Below, piece by piece: positions 16,770 to 25,812 of a stretch of 64,000 bases of DNA (the stretch's first letter is position 1; each line of letters starts with the position of its first letter). This stretch comes from an uncultured Cellulosilyticum sp. Its GTDB lineage: Bacteria > Bacillota > Clostridia > Lachnospirales > Cellulosilyticaceae. The stretch lies in NCBI GenBank assembly GCA_934725855.1, contig CAKVCL010000001.1, forward strand, positions 124,001 through 188,000, in the 5' to 3' direction. Under the pieces are notes generated by a model. It did not search any database. It was not told the origin of the DNA and saw nothing but the letters and a program-made list of their open reading frames with translations. A program made the position numbers and the translations under genes.

Positions 16770-19691
16770 CTAAATACCTAAATCTATGAATCGAAACTTA
16801 GAATTTAATGTGCTTAATTTTTCTTGCCCTCCTAATACGCAAACCACACCGTTTTTCTCTAGTTCATCAAATAACTCACTCATATGAATCAAATCCTCTA
16901 GAGTGGTGTTTCTAATCTCATCATAAATTTTTTGACGTGCTTCTTGTGGCATTCCAGTGATAAAATACGTGCACATTCTTTCACTTTTTTGCTCCACACT
17001 ACATGGGGCAATCATCGCCCCTAATGTACTGACAATGGTACGTTCAACGGCTTTTTTAGATAAACTCATATGCCTTAAATAATCACCTATGCCATCAAAG
17101 GTTTTAAGCGTTGTTTTTAAATGGGGATCGCAGTAAGAGCAAATCACAAGATACCCCTCCCTGCTGAGCATGACATCACATCCATAAGCGCCACCTTGGA
17201 GTCTAATCCGATCCCACAAATAAGTATTTTCTAAAATATTCGCCACCACTTCATATTGTCCTTTATAGCTTAGACCACATCTTTTCATATCCAGCCCTTT
17301 AGCAATGGCCTGTCCATCTTGCCCATTAAAAATCCCCTCATTAGGCGTATAAAGTTCTAATCCCTCTGCTTCATGTTGGATACAAGCTTCATCAGATAAA
17401 GCTTGTATCCACTGACTTAATTGATTGCCAATCCATGCTTTATCTTCACTAGGGGCCGTAACGGCTATTTTGAGTCTTTCCTTTTTAAAGATTTCTTTCA
17501 TCACCTTGAAAAGCTCTTCTTTTAAAGTTTCATAGGTTTCATCAAAGTTTAAGTAAATTCCTTTGATGAACTCATAAAAGGCAATCCCAGCCACTTGGTC
17601 TTCATAAACCCCCTGTGGACATAAATAAGCATAAACACGTTCCGTTGCGCGATATTCTGGTGCGCCTGAAAAACTTCTTTCTAATTCATAGACGATATGC
17701 CCCATTAGTTCTTTAAGTTTGTCTTTTTCTTCAAATTGCGTTTCATTAAAAAGCTCAGTCATCAGGTGCATCATTTCTTCTAAATGGCGCTTTAATACTT
17801 TGCAGCTGACTTTAAAAACAGGCAATAACGCATAATCATCATATCGACTATAAGCATGCACTGCTACATGAAAGCCTCCTGATAGTTTATTGATTTTATT
17901 TTCAATTTCATCATAGCGATAATGCTTTGTTCCCATATAGGAAAAAATATGGGCGAGTAACCCAAGATGCCTTCTTTCAGATAAACTCAGCCCTTTTGCA
18001 TCCCATAAGAAATGCAAATAAACAATGTCTTTTGTCGCTTCCTCATGAAAAAGGACTGGGCAGTCGTTCACTTTTATGGTTTCTACTTTTGATTTTTCCA
18101 ATAGGGTGGGCATATCATTAAGCGTCAATTGTGGTAAAGTTTCAAGTAAGCGCTCTTCATTTTCTTTAAGCTGCTCTTCTTCTAGCCATGCTTGTATTTG
18201 ACTAACTTTTTCAAGACCCTCTTTTCCTAAATGGGCTTTCACTTTTTCTAAATAAGTGTCTTTTTCTTCTTCATAAGCTTCTTGAAGTAAGGAACTTGGC
18301 TTAACCACCGTTAAACTGCGATGTGTGTTTTCGAGAAAATCTTGACGAATCAATTTTTCAAAATAACCGTTTTGATATTCTGCTTTAATATGTGCTAATG
18401 CTTTTTGATACGCAATATGATTAAAGGGATTGCCACCATATAAATAACTACTAAGCATCATTTCACTATACCCTAGTCCAATAGGTTCGTAGGATGCATC
18501 TGTTTCTGTTAGTTCAAACTCTAAGCTTTCAATAGCTGCTTCTATTAAGTCCTTATCCAATCCTTTTTCGGCAATCTCGTAAAGAACTGCCAGAGTAATT
18601 TCCTCAAAAACAATCGCATTTTTTTCATCAGCCCCTTTTAACGTAATCGAAAAAACAGGCTGCATGCGGCAGCTATCATAGCCCCCATCACTTAAGCTCA
18701 TCCCTAGTTGTTCTTGCATGACAAGCCTCTTTAAAAGTGGGGAAGCCGTGCTACGAAGCAGCATTTGCTCTAACATTTCAAAAGCAAGACGCTTTTCACA
18801 GTCTGTGCTTTCTCCTACTACAAAAGCCAAGCTCATTAATGTTGGTGCATGGGTTAATTCTGTTGGATAGTACCCCATCGTATACTGCGGTTTTTGAAAA
18901 GGTTGCTTCATTGGTGGTCTACTACACTTTTGACCTTTTGGAACATTTTTTAACCCAACTTCATTCAAATAAGTAAGCGCCTTCTTTAAATTCACATCAC
19001 CATATAAAATTATGGTTGCATTTTCACCCACATAATATTTGTGGTAAAACGCTAAAAATTCAGCTTCACTAAGCTTATAGATTTCTTCTGGTAAGCCCCC
19101 CGCATCATATTGATAGCACGTATCAGCAAATAACGTTTCAAGCTCATAACGCTCTAAATAGCTGCTGGCTTCTCCATATTCTCCTAGCATTTCATGATAT
19201 ACCACGCCAGATAAATCTAACGCATCCGCTTCTTCATCATATTGATAATGCCATCCTTCTTGTAAAAAATACAAAGAATTCTCCTCAATACATGGATGAA
19301 ATACCATATCTAAAAAGACATCTGCCATCCCTAATAGATCTTTTTCATGTGCACTGGCAACATAATACATGGTACGGTCTGGATAAGTACAAGCATTTAT
19401 CGTCGTACTAATAGAACCTTGACTCGCTGCCATAAAAGTTTCTTTTAAGGGATATTTTTGAGAAGCACAGCATACGGTATGCTCTACAATATGTGCTGCC
19501 CCTTTATTATCTTCTGGCAAAGTCATAAAGGTAATGCTAAAAACTTTATGCCGATCTTGATTTTGTAATACCAGAACCGTTACGCCACTTTCTTTATGAT
19601 AAAACCATTTACCTTGGCCTTCTATTTCTTCTATTTCACGTGTTTCAATTAACTGAAAGCCTTCATAGCTTTCCTCATTTTTTCCTTTCAT
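16770..19691 (-). CDS. M16C family zinc metallopeptidase (presequence-protease-like)
   Basis: Cytoplasmic peptide-degrading clamshell protease of the pitrilysin family, subfamily M16C (PreP/Hyp-type). The inverted zinc motif HxxEH is seen as HIVEHTVCCASQKYP, the second zinc-ligand region near VVYHEMLGEYGE. At about 973 residues, all four M16 domains are in one chain, as expected. The start at 19691 (MKGKNEE) follows GGGG by 5 bases; an ATG at 19715 gives eight extra residues with a weaker site. It probably clears short peptides. Cotranscribed with the L,D-transpeptidase gene by position; no functional link is known. Confidence 0.93.
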   Translation of the reverse strand: MKGKNEESYEGFQLIETREIEEIEGQGKWFYHKESGVTVLVLQNQDRHKVFSITFMTLPEDNKGAAHIVEHTVCCASQKYPLKETFMAASQGSISTTINACTYPDRTMYYVASAHEKDLLGMADVFLDMVFHPCIEENSLYFLQEGWHYQYDEEADALDLSGVVYHEMLGEYGEASSYLERYELETLFADTCYQYDAGGLPEEIYKLSEAEFLAFYHKYYVGENATIILYGDVNLKKALTYLNEVGLKNVPKGQKCSRPPMKQPFQKPQYTMGYYPTELTHAPTLMSLAFVVGESTDCEKRLAFEMLEQMLLRSTASPLLKRLVMQEQLGMSLSDGGYDSCRMQPVFSITLKGADEKNAIVFEEITLAVLYEIAEKGLDKDLIEAAIESLEFELTETDASYEPIGLGYSEMMLSSYLYGGNPFNHIAYQKALAHIKAEYQNGYFEKLIRQDFLENTHRSLTVVKPSSLLQEAYEEEKDTYLEKVKAHLGKEGLEKVSQIQAWLEEEQLKENEERLLETLPQLTLNDMPTLLEKSKVETIKVNDCPVLFHEEATKDIVYLHFLWDAKGLSLSERRHLGLLAHIFSYMGTKHYRYDEIENKINKLSGGFHVAVHAYSRYDDYALLPVFKVSCKVLKRHLEEMMHLMTELFNETQFEEKDKLKELMGHIVYELERSFSGAPEYRATERVYAYLCPQGVYEDQVAGIAFYEFIKGIYLNFDETYETLKEELFKVMKEIFKKERLKIAVTAPSEDKAWIGNQLSQWIQALSDEACIQHEAEGLELYTPNEGIFNGQDGQAIAKGLDMKRCGLSYKGQYEVVANILENTYLWDRIRLQGGAYGCDVMLSREGYLVICSYCDPHLKTTLKTFDGIGDYLRHMSLSKKAVERTIVSTLGAMIAPCSVEQKSERMCTYFITGMPQEARQKIYDEIRNTTLEDLIHMSELFDELEKNGVVCVLGGQEKLSTLNSKFRFIDLGI

Positions 19692-19763
19692 ATGTGCCCC
19701 TTCAATCATTTTCATCTTTCTAATATCTTTCTAATCACTTCACTATTTTAGCATGTTCATTGA

Positions 19764-19795
19764 AAAAGAGTATATGCTTTCACATATACTCTTTT
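19764..19795 (-). terminator. Terminator of the HNH gene
   Basis: AAAAGAGTATATG and CATATACTCTTTT form a perfect 13-bp stem with a 6-base loop, lying between the HNH gene stop and the M16C start on the minus strand, with a T-run. Confidence 0.88.
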
Positions 19796-19830
19796 CTTCA
19801 CATTTCTATAGTGCGCCATACGTTCTATTT

Positions 19831-21237
19831 CTACGCTTTTACCATTTTTCTCATTTGCTCCACAGAAATAGGTGGAGTTTGAGAATGAATGATTCGATGG
19901 CAATTACAACATACAGGAATTAAGTCCTCTGTTGGATGGGTCTTTTCGGTTATTTCTTCCTCTAAGCCGTGTACATTATGCACTTCTATGCAGCCTTCAT
20001 AAGCTTCTCCATAAGTATAGCCAAAGTCAAATCCACAAATATCACAGATTGCGCCATAGTAATCAATACATTCTTTTTTAATTTCTTCTTCCATCATGCT
20101 ACTTTTGGATAAGCGTATGAAACTTTCTTCTTTTTGAGCTATAACTTCCTCTTGATGCGGTACTTCTTCTTTAACTGCTACTATCACTTCAGGTTCTTTA
20201 AGTTGACTAACGGTTTGATTCATTTCTTTAGATTCTTGTTTTGGTTCTTCTTTTGGAGTCTCAGCTGGGGTATTAGGCGCCATAATCGCTTCGAATAAAC
20301 GATCAAATGCTGATAAACTGTCTTCCTTTTTTTCCTTTGTTTGCTGAGGTTCTACCTTTTTAATCACTTGCTCTTCTTCTACGACGCAAAGCTCTTTTTG
20401 TGTTTGAACGATAACAGGCTCAATGCCCCCTTCTTCTATTAATTCCTTAATGGCTGTTCTTAAATCATTTTTTAGGCTCCATTCAAATGCCGTATTATCT
20501 TTTAATCCCCCATTAAATAATAAATGCCACCAAATTAGTTTACTATCTTCACCTGTTGGCACATCGATTTTTAATGCCATTTTAATACGTTTTCCTAATG
20601 CCATAATCACTTCTTTATAGGGATAAGTACTAGAGTATCCTTCTTCTGCATTAAGTTCTTTAGGCCCTACATGATCTCCAATCGCATAAATGCGTAAAAT
20701 CAAATCTAAATTATTAGCCGTTACAATTTTTACATTGGTGAGCATATCTTTCCAATCTGACACGCTAATGCCTACTGACTGTTGATAGATAGGATACTCT
20801 TTTTTGCTCGTCTTGGGTAAGTACATTTCTTTTTGTTTTAATAGCTCTGCAAGATCGATTTTTTCTTCTGGCTCATCCACATAGCCTGAAGGTTCTTCCA
20901 CTTCTTCAATTTTGTTTGGTGCATAACTATACTCTTTTAATTTACGATCACAAAAGCTTAATATGTCTTCACTAAATAAACTGCGAAATTTTTCATTCGT
21001 AATAAGGGCTTCAACTGATAAATCTAAACGCTCTTTTTCCCATAATACTGCAAAATCCTGTACATTACTTTCCGTACTAATGTACTTTACTGCTGCTTCA
21101 TAACCGCCGTACTTATTAATATAATCCATTAACCGAGTGGGTTTGTATTTCACAAACTTAATGATCTTCTTATATAAGTCGATTATCTCTTGGTGAAATA
21201 ATTTTTTTAGTTGTTCTGTGTTTGATTCCGTCATCAT
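19831..21237 (-). CDS. HNH endonuclease domain protein
   Basis: A 468-residue protein with a C-terminal HNH nuclease fold: zinc Cys pair CDICGFDFG, core His in IEVHNVHGLEEE, and DLIPVCCNCHRIIHS with the second CxxC pair and the final His. The N-terminal 260 residues are not recognised, and a Glu/Pro/Lys-rich linker (about 270-385) separates the two parts. Similar HNH tails occur in restriction enzymes such as McrA types, so the N-terminal part may recognise DNA. No methyltransferase or other restriction gene is adjacent. Two tandem ATG codons follow GAGGTAGTA. Confidence 0.75.
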   Translation of the reverse strand: MMTESNTEQLKKLFHQEIIDLYKKIIKFVKYKPTRLMDYINKYGGYEAAVKYISTESNVQDFAVLWEKERLDLSVEALITNEKFRSLFSEDILSFCDRKLKEYSYAPNKIEEVEEPSGYVDEPEEKIDLAELLKQKEMYLPKTSKKEYPIYQQSVGISVSDWKDMLTNVKIVTANNLDLILRIYAIGDHVGPKELNAEEGYSSTYPYKEVIMALGKRIKMALKIDVPTGEDSKLIWWHLLFNGGLKDNTAFEWSLKNDLRTAIKELIEEGGIEPVIVQTQKELCVVEEEQVIKKVEPQQTKEKKEDSLSAFDRLFEAIMAPNTPAETPKEEPKQESKEMNQTVSQLKEPEVIVAVKEEVPHQEEVIAQKEESFIRLSKSSMMEEEIKKECIDYYGAICDICGFDFGYTYGEAYEGCIEVHNVHGLEEEITEKTHPTEDLIPVCCNCHRIIHSQTPPISVEQMRKMVKA

Positions 21238-21278
21238 TACTACCTCTACTTTAAAGAATTCACGCTAGACCACATTAA

Positions 21279-21306
21279 AATGACACTGCTATTTGTCAGT
21301 GTCATT
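21279..21306. terminator. Perfect inverted repeat upstream of the HNH gene
   Basis: AATGACACTG (21279-21288) and CAGTGTCATT (21297-21306) form a 10-bp perfect stem with an 8-base loop. It lacks a strong T-run, so it may be a weak terminator or an operator for the HNH gene. Confidence 0.45.
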
Positions 21307-21472
21307 GCAATAGTCTATCCAATTTAAAATAAAATATTAGCCATTTAAATCATCCCTGCCATTTTTTCATATGAGAAATGATTTCTTTCATTTTCTTAAT
21401 CAGTATAACACACTTTTTTTTCCCTTCCTAGCAAAACTCTAGGTTTTTCAAAACTTTTTCATTCTGCACATA

Positions 21473-21512
21473 AAAAATGCTTGAAAGCTAGACGCTCCCA
21501 AGCACTTTTTAT
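21473..21512 (-). terminator. Terminator of nifJ
   Basis: On the minus strand TGCTTGGGAGC and its partner ending CAAGCA enclose an inner AGC/GCT pairing and are followed by TTTTTTATG, directly after the nifJ stop. Confidence 0.75.
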
Positions 21513-21517
21513 AAAGC

Positions 21518-24500
21518 TTAATATTCCATTTGTGCCAATCGCTTGTACGATTTATAACGTTCTTTGGCTTGTTTTTCTGCCATTTCAAACATCGCCTTCG
21601 CTTCCTGTGGATATTGTTTAAGAAGCGCTGCATAACGTACTTGTCCCATAATAAATGCTCTAAAGCTTTCCGTTGGTTCTTTAGAATCTAAGATAAATGG
21701 ATTCTTTCCTTGTTCTTCAAGAAGTGGATTGTAGCGGTATAAATGCCAGTAGCCTGCTTTAACGGCCTCTGACATGGTAGAAATGGATTTGTTCATCCCG
21801 CACTTTAACCCATGACTAATGCATGTTGCATAAGCAATAATAATAGATGGCCCTTCATAATTCTCAGCTTCAACCATTGCCTTTACAAGTTGGTTTTTAT
21901 CTGCTCCCATCGCCACCTGCGCCACATACACATTCCCATAGGACATCATCATACGCCCTAAGTCTTTTTTACGGGTTCTTTTACCAGCTGCTGCAAATTT
22001 GGCCATTGCCGCCATCGGCGTAGATTTTGAAGCTTGTCCTCCTGTATTAGAATAAATTTCTGTATCAAATACTAATACATTAATATTTTCACCAGACGCT
22101 AGCACATGATCCAGTCCACCATAACCAATATCATAGGCCCAGCCATCTCCACCAATAATCCATTGTGAACGCTTGATCAGATAATCTCTTCGTTCATTGA
22201 CCTGATAAAGGGCATCTTGAGCTTCTGGTAATGTAATGGTGCCATGATCTAAAATGGCTTCAATCTCACGACTATACACTTTTGAAAGTTCTCCGTTTTC
22301 TTTGTGCATTAGCCAATTTTCAATGGAAGTTTTACTCCTTTCATCAATCTCAAGCGCCGCCACTTCTCTTAAGCACTTAACAATATGCTCTCTCATTTGA
22401 TTAACACCTAGCATCATCCCTAGTCCGTATTCCGCATTATCTTCAAATAAAGAGTTTGCCCAAGCAGGCCCTTTCCCTTCATGATTTGTTGTATATGGGG
22501 TACTTGGCGCTGAGCCTCCCCAGATAGAAGAACATCCTGTTGCATTAGCTACCATCATACGATCTCCAAAGAATTGTGTCAGTAGTTTCATGTATGGCGT
22601 TTCACCACATCCTGCACAAGCTCCTGAAAATTCCATAAGTGGGGTTTTAAACTGACTTTCTTTTACATTTTGTCCTTTTACAAGATCCCCTTTGTAGGAA
22701 ACTTTTTCAGACACTGCATAATCCCAATTTGGAATTTCTTTTTCAACCTCAGAAGCAAGCGGTTTCATTTCAAGCGATTTAATTTTGGTTGGGCAAATAT
22801 CCACACAGTTTCCGCATCCTGTACAGTCTAGTGGACTCACCTGCATTCTAAAGTGCAAATTCTCAAGTCCTTTTCCTATCGCTTTCTTTGCCTTAAAGTC
22901 TTCTGGGGCATTTTTCATTTCTTCTTCTGTCACAAGCACTGGACGAATGCATGCATGGGAACAAACGAATGCACACTGATTACATTGAATACAAGTATCC
23001 ATATGCCATCTTGGCACACTGATTCCTACCCCACGTTTTTCATAAGCAGCCGTTCCTTGTGGAAATGTGCCATCCTCCATGCCATTAAAAGCACTAACTG
23101 GTAACTTATCCCCTTCTTGACGGTTCATCGGTTCCACAATTTTCTTAATAAAATCTGGTTTAGCTTTTTCATAAACCTTTTCGTCTTCTGCTTCTAGCCA
23201 CGCATCTGGTACTTTGATTTTTACAAGTGACTGCATCCCTTTTTCCACTGCTTTAAAGTTCATCTCTACCACTTCTTGACCTTTTTTACCATATGCTTTT
23301 TCAATCGATTTTTTAAGATAAACAATAGCTTCCTCTTCTGGAATAATGCCTGCTAATTTAAAGAATGCTGCTTGCATAATCATATTCACACGTTTTCCTA
23401 AACCAATCTCAGCTGCTAAGGATACTGCATCAATGGTATAAAATTGAATATTATGTTTAGCAATATAACGCTTCATAGCTGCTGGAAGTTTCGTTTCTAG
23501 CTCTTCAGGTGACCATAAACAGTTAAGGACAAAATCCCCACCGTCTTTTAAGCCTTTTAATAAATCATATTCTCGCACATAAGCTTGTTGAGAACACGCA
23601 ATATAGTCTGCTTCATCAATCAGATATGTGCTTCGAATCGGATCATTGCCAAATCTTAAGTGTGACATGGTGATGCCACCTGATTTTTTAGAATCATACG
23701 CAAAATAAGCTTGTACATATTTATTGGTGTGCTCTCCAATAATTTTAATGGCTTGTTTATTGGCTCCTACCGTTCCATCTGAACCTAATCCCCAGAACTT
23801 ACATCTTACGGTTCCTGTCGCTGCTATTTTTAAGGATTCATTAACTGAAATAGAAGTATAAGTGACATCATCTTCGATTCCCACTGTAAAATGATCTTTT
23901 GCATTCTCTTCTTTTAAGTGATTAAAAATCGCTTGAATATGAGATGGCGTTACATCTTTAGAGCCTAGCCCGTAACGTCCTCCTATAACCACTGGCGCAT
24001 CTTCCTTTTCATATAAAGCAGCTTTAACATCTAGGTATAGTGGCTCACCTAATGCACCTGGCTCTTTTGTACGATCCATGACGCAGATTTTTTGAGTTGT
24101 TTTTGGCAAACAATTTAGGAGATGCTTACTTGAAAATGGTCTAAATAAATGCACTTTAATGAGACCATATTTTTCACCTTGTGCATTTAGTGCATCGATT
24201 GCTTCTTCTATCGTTTCTGTTACAGAGCCCATCGCCACCACCACATAAGCAGCATCTTCTACCCCATAATAGTTAAATAAACCATACTGACGGCCTGTTA
24301 ACTCATTCATTTTTTGCATATATTCTTCTACAATTGGAATCATATTGTTATAGAATTTATTGGAAGCTTCTCTTGTTTGGAAGTAAATATCCGTATTTTG
24401 CGCAGTTCCTCTAGTGACTGGATGATTGGGAGAAAGTGCTCTTGATCTAAAAGCTTTTAACGCCTCTTGATCCACAAGGCTTGCATAATCACTATATTCA

Positions 24501-25057
24501 AGCACTTCTATTTTTTGTATCTCATGAGAAGTTCTAAAACCATCAAAGAAATGAATAAAAGGTAATCTTCCCTTAATTGCTGCTAAATGTGCCACTGGTG
24601 CTAAATCTGCCACTTCTTGTACAGAGCCAGAAGCTAACATCACACATCCTGTTTGTCTAGCTGCCATCACATCTTGATGATCTCCAAAAATAGATAAAGC
24701 TTGGATGGCAAGGGCACGTGCACTCACATGAAATACCCCTGGTAATAGCTCGCCTGCAACTTTATACATATTAGGAATCATCAGAAGAAGTCCTTGAGAA
24801 GCCGTAAAAGTGGTTGTTAAGGCACCTGCTTGCAGCGAACCATGAAAAGCACCTGCTGCGCCTGCTTCTGACTGCATTTCCACAACTTTTACCGTTTGTC
24901 CAAAAATATTTTTTCTATTTTGAGCCGCCCAATCATCTACCACTTCTGCCATGGTTGATGAAGGGGTAATTGGATAAATAGCGGCCACTTCTGTAAACGC
25001 ATAAGCAACATGTGCTGCAGCTGTATTACCATCGACTGTTATCATTTGTTTTCCCAT
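21518..25057 (-). CDS. nifJ: Pyruvate:ferredoxin (flavodoxin) oxidoreductase
   Basis: Central anaerobic enzyme that converts pyruvate and CoA to acetyl-CoA and CO2 with reduction of ferredoxin. The single 1179-residue chain is complete. It has an N-terminal pyrimidine-binding domain (AAIYPITPSSTMAEVVDDWA), a transketolase-like middle part, a ferredoxin insert with two 4Fe-4S motifs (CIQCNQCAFVCSHAC and CTGCGNCVDICP, near residues 685-755), and a C-terminal TPP-binding domain (GDGWAYDIGYGGLDH, DTEIYSNTGGQASKSTP) with the CAGCGETPY Cys motif. The ribosome binding site is weak, and the transcript probably has a leader of about 200 bases. Divergent from the hxlR gene. Confidence 0.98.
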   Translation of the reverse strand: MGKQMITVDGNTAAAHVAYAFTEVAAIYPITPSSTMAEVVDDWAAQNRKNIFGQTVKVVEMQSEAGAAGAFHGSLQAGALTTTFTASQGLLLMIPNMYKVAGELLPGVFHVSARALAIQALSIFGDHQDVMAARQTGCVMLASGSVQEVADLAPVAHLAAIKGRLPFIHFFDGFRTSHEIQKIEVLEYSDYASLVDQEALKAFRSRALSPNHPVTRGTAQNTDIYFQTREASNKFYNNMIPIVEEYMQKMNELTGRQYGLFNYYGVEDAAYVVVAMGSVTETIEEAIDALNAQGEKYGLIKVHLFRPFSSKHLLNCLPKTTQKICVMDRTKEPGALGEPLYLDVKAALYEKEDAPVVIGGRYGLGSKDVTPSHIQAIFNHLKEENAKDHFTVGIEDDVTYTSISVNESLKIAATGTVRCKFWGLGSDGTVGANKQAIKIIGEHTNKYVQAYFAYDSKKSGGITMSHLRFGNDPIRSTYLIDEADYIACSQQAYVREYDLLKGLKDGGDFVLNCLWSPEELETKLPAAMKRYIAKHNIQFYTIDAVSLAAEIGLGKRVNMIMQAAFFKLAGIIPEEEAIVYLKKSIEKAYGKKGQEVVEMNFKAVEKGMQSLVKIKVPDAWLEAEDEKVYEKAKPDFIKKIVEPMNRQEGDKLPVSAFNGMEDGTFPQGTAAYEKRGVGISVPRWHMDTCIQCNQCAFVCSHACIRPVLVTEEEMKNAPEDFKAKKAIGKGLENLHFRMQVSPLDCTGCGNCVDICPTKIKSLEMKPLASEVEKEIPNWDYAVSEKVSYKGDLVKGQNVKESQFKTPLMEFSGACAGCGETPYMKLLTQFFGDRMMVANATGCSSIWGGSAPSTPYTTNHEGKGPAWANSLFEDNAEYGLGMMLGVNQMREHIVKCLREVAALEIDERSKTSIENWLMHKENGELSKVYSREIEAILDHGTITLPEAQDALYQVNERRDYLIKRSQWIIGGDGWAYDIGYGGLDHVLASGENINVLVFDTEIYSNTGGQASKSTPMAAMAKFAAAGKRTRKKDLGRMMMSYGNVYVAQVAMGADKNQLVKAMVEAENYEGPSIIIAYATCISHGLKCGMNKSISTMSEAVKAGYWHLYRYNPLLEEQGKNPFILDSKEPTESFRAFIMGQVRYAALLKQYPQEAKAMFEMAEKQAKERYKSYKRLAQMEY

Positions 25058-25398
25058 ATTATATACTCGCTTTCTTATTTAGTCATTTTATTTGAGTTGA
25101 CTCAGTTTATACCAACTGATTTGCTGTCTATTGATTGTATTAAATCCGCAGTAATATCAACGGTGAAGGGTGCAAACAGTTTGCTAATGCCTTGTCTCTC
25201 TAATTTCTAAGACTAATCGCATGGTGGTTAGTCTTTTCCTATTTTTGTACTTTCTATCAAATAATTTGTTAAAAAGTCATATATTTGATATAGTATATAT
25301 GATAAATAATATATCCCTTTTTAACAAGTAGACACTTTTTTTATAGATAGTATCTAAAAGGATACTATTATTTTTTAGAAAGTACGAGGTACACTCTT
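25058..25398. promoter_or_regulatory. Divergent control region of nifJ and the hxlR gene
   Basis: This 341-bp gap holds several symmetric elements: the hairpin AAGACTAA/TTAGTCTT (25209-25235); two arms TTGTTAAAAAG (25266-25276) and CTTTTTAACAA (25317-25327) that are exact inverted copies 40 bp apart and resemble half sites of the redox regulator Rex; and ATAGTATC/GATACTAT (25347-25368), an 8-bp inverted repeat close to the hxlR start. Promoter elements could not be placed with confidence because the region is very AT-rich. The nifJ side would be transcribed as a long, structured leader. Confidence 0.5.
25347..25368. promoter_or_regulatory. Candidate HxlR operator
   Basis: Perfect inverted repeat ATAGTATC-TAAAAG-GATACTAT, 30 bases before the hxlR start codon. 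The symmetry and position suggest a binding site for the dimeric regulator encoded next to it. Inference only. Confidence 0.4.
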
Positions 25399-25776
25399 AT
25401 GAATACACAACTGACACTGACGCAGCATACCAAATGCCATATGAAACACTGCTGCGCTCATTATAGAACTTGTCCTATGGTGATTGTTCACAAACTGATA
25501 TCGGGCAAGTGGAAAATCTTAATTCTTTGGAATTTAAGTCATGAAACCTTACGCTTTAGTGATTTAAAAAAGAAGCTTCCAGATATTACGCAAAAGATGC
25601 TAACTAATCAGCTCCGCAGTTTAGAAGAAGATGGTCTGATCTCACGTACCGTCTATCCTATAGTTCCTCCAAAAGTTGAATATGCGCTGACTGATATTGG
25701 AAAGGAGATGCTTCCTGTTCTTGAAAGTATGTATAGTTATGGGATTACCTATGATCAAGCTAAAAATAAAAAATAA
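25399..25776 (+). CDS. HxlR family transcriptional regulator
   Basis: Winged-helix DNA-binding protein (125 aa) of the HxlR family, usually dimeric and responsive to small electrophiles, redox state or metabolites. The family core is clear: TCPMVIVHKLISGKWKILIL, then RFSDLKKKLPDITQKMLTNQ and the wing ALTDIGKEMLPVLESM. The N terminus is rich in Cys and His (CHMKHCCAHYRTC), with four Cys residues in 13 positions, more than usual, which could sense redox state or bind metal. An 8-bp inverted repeat at 25347-25368 just upstream may be its own operator. Divergent from nifJ, which it could also control. Confidence 0.9.
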   Translation: MNTQLTLTQHTKCHMKHCCAHYRTCPMVIVHKLISGKWKILILWNLSHETLRFSDLKKKLPDITQKMLTNQLRSLEEDGLISRTVYPIVPPKVEYALTDIGKEMLPVLESMYSYGITYDQAKNKK

Positions 25777-25812
25777 CGTCCAATCAGCTGATGCTGGCTG
25801 GACGTTACTTTT
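25775..25812. terminator. Terminator between the hxlR and glycosidase-like genes
   Basis: AACGTCCA (25775-25782) pairs with TGGACGTT (25799-25806), with an inner AGC/GCT pairing and T-rich flank on the + side and A-rich on the other. Serves convergent genes. Confidence 0.8.

Noticed and set aside
25010..25210. Plus-strand gene over the nifJ start
   Set aside because: It overlaps the nifJ start antisense, lacks a ribosome binding site and has biased composition typical of a shadow frame.
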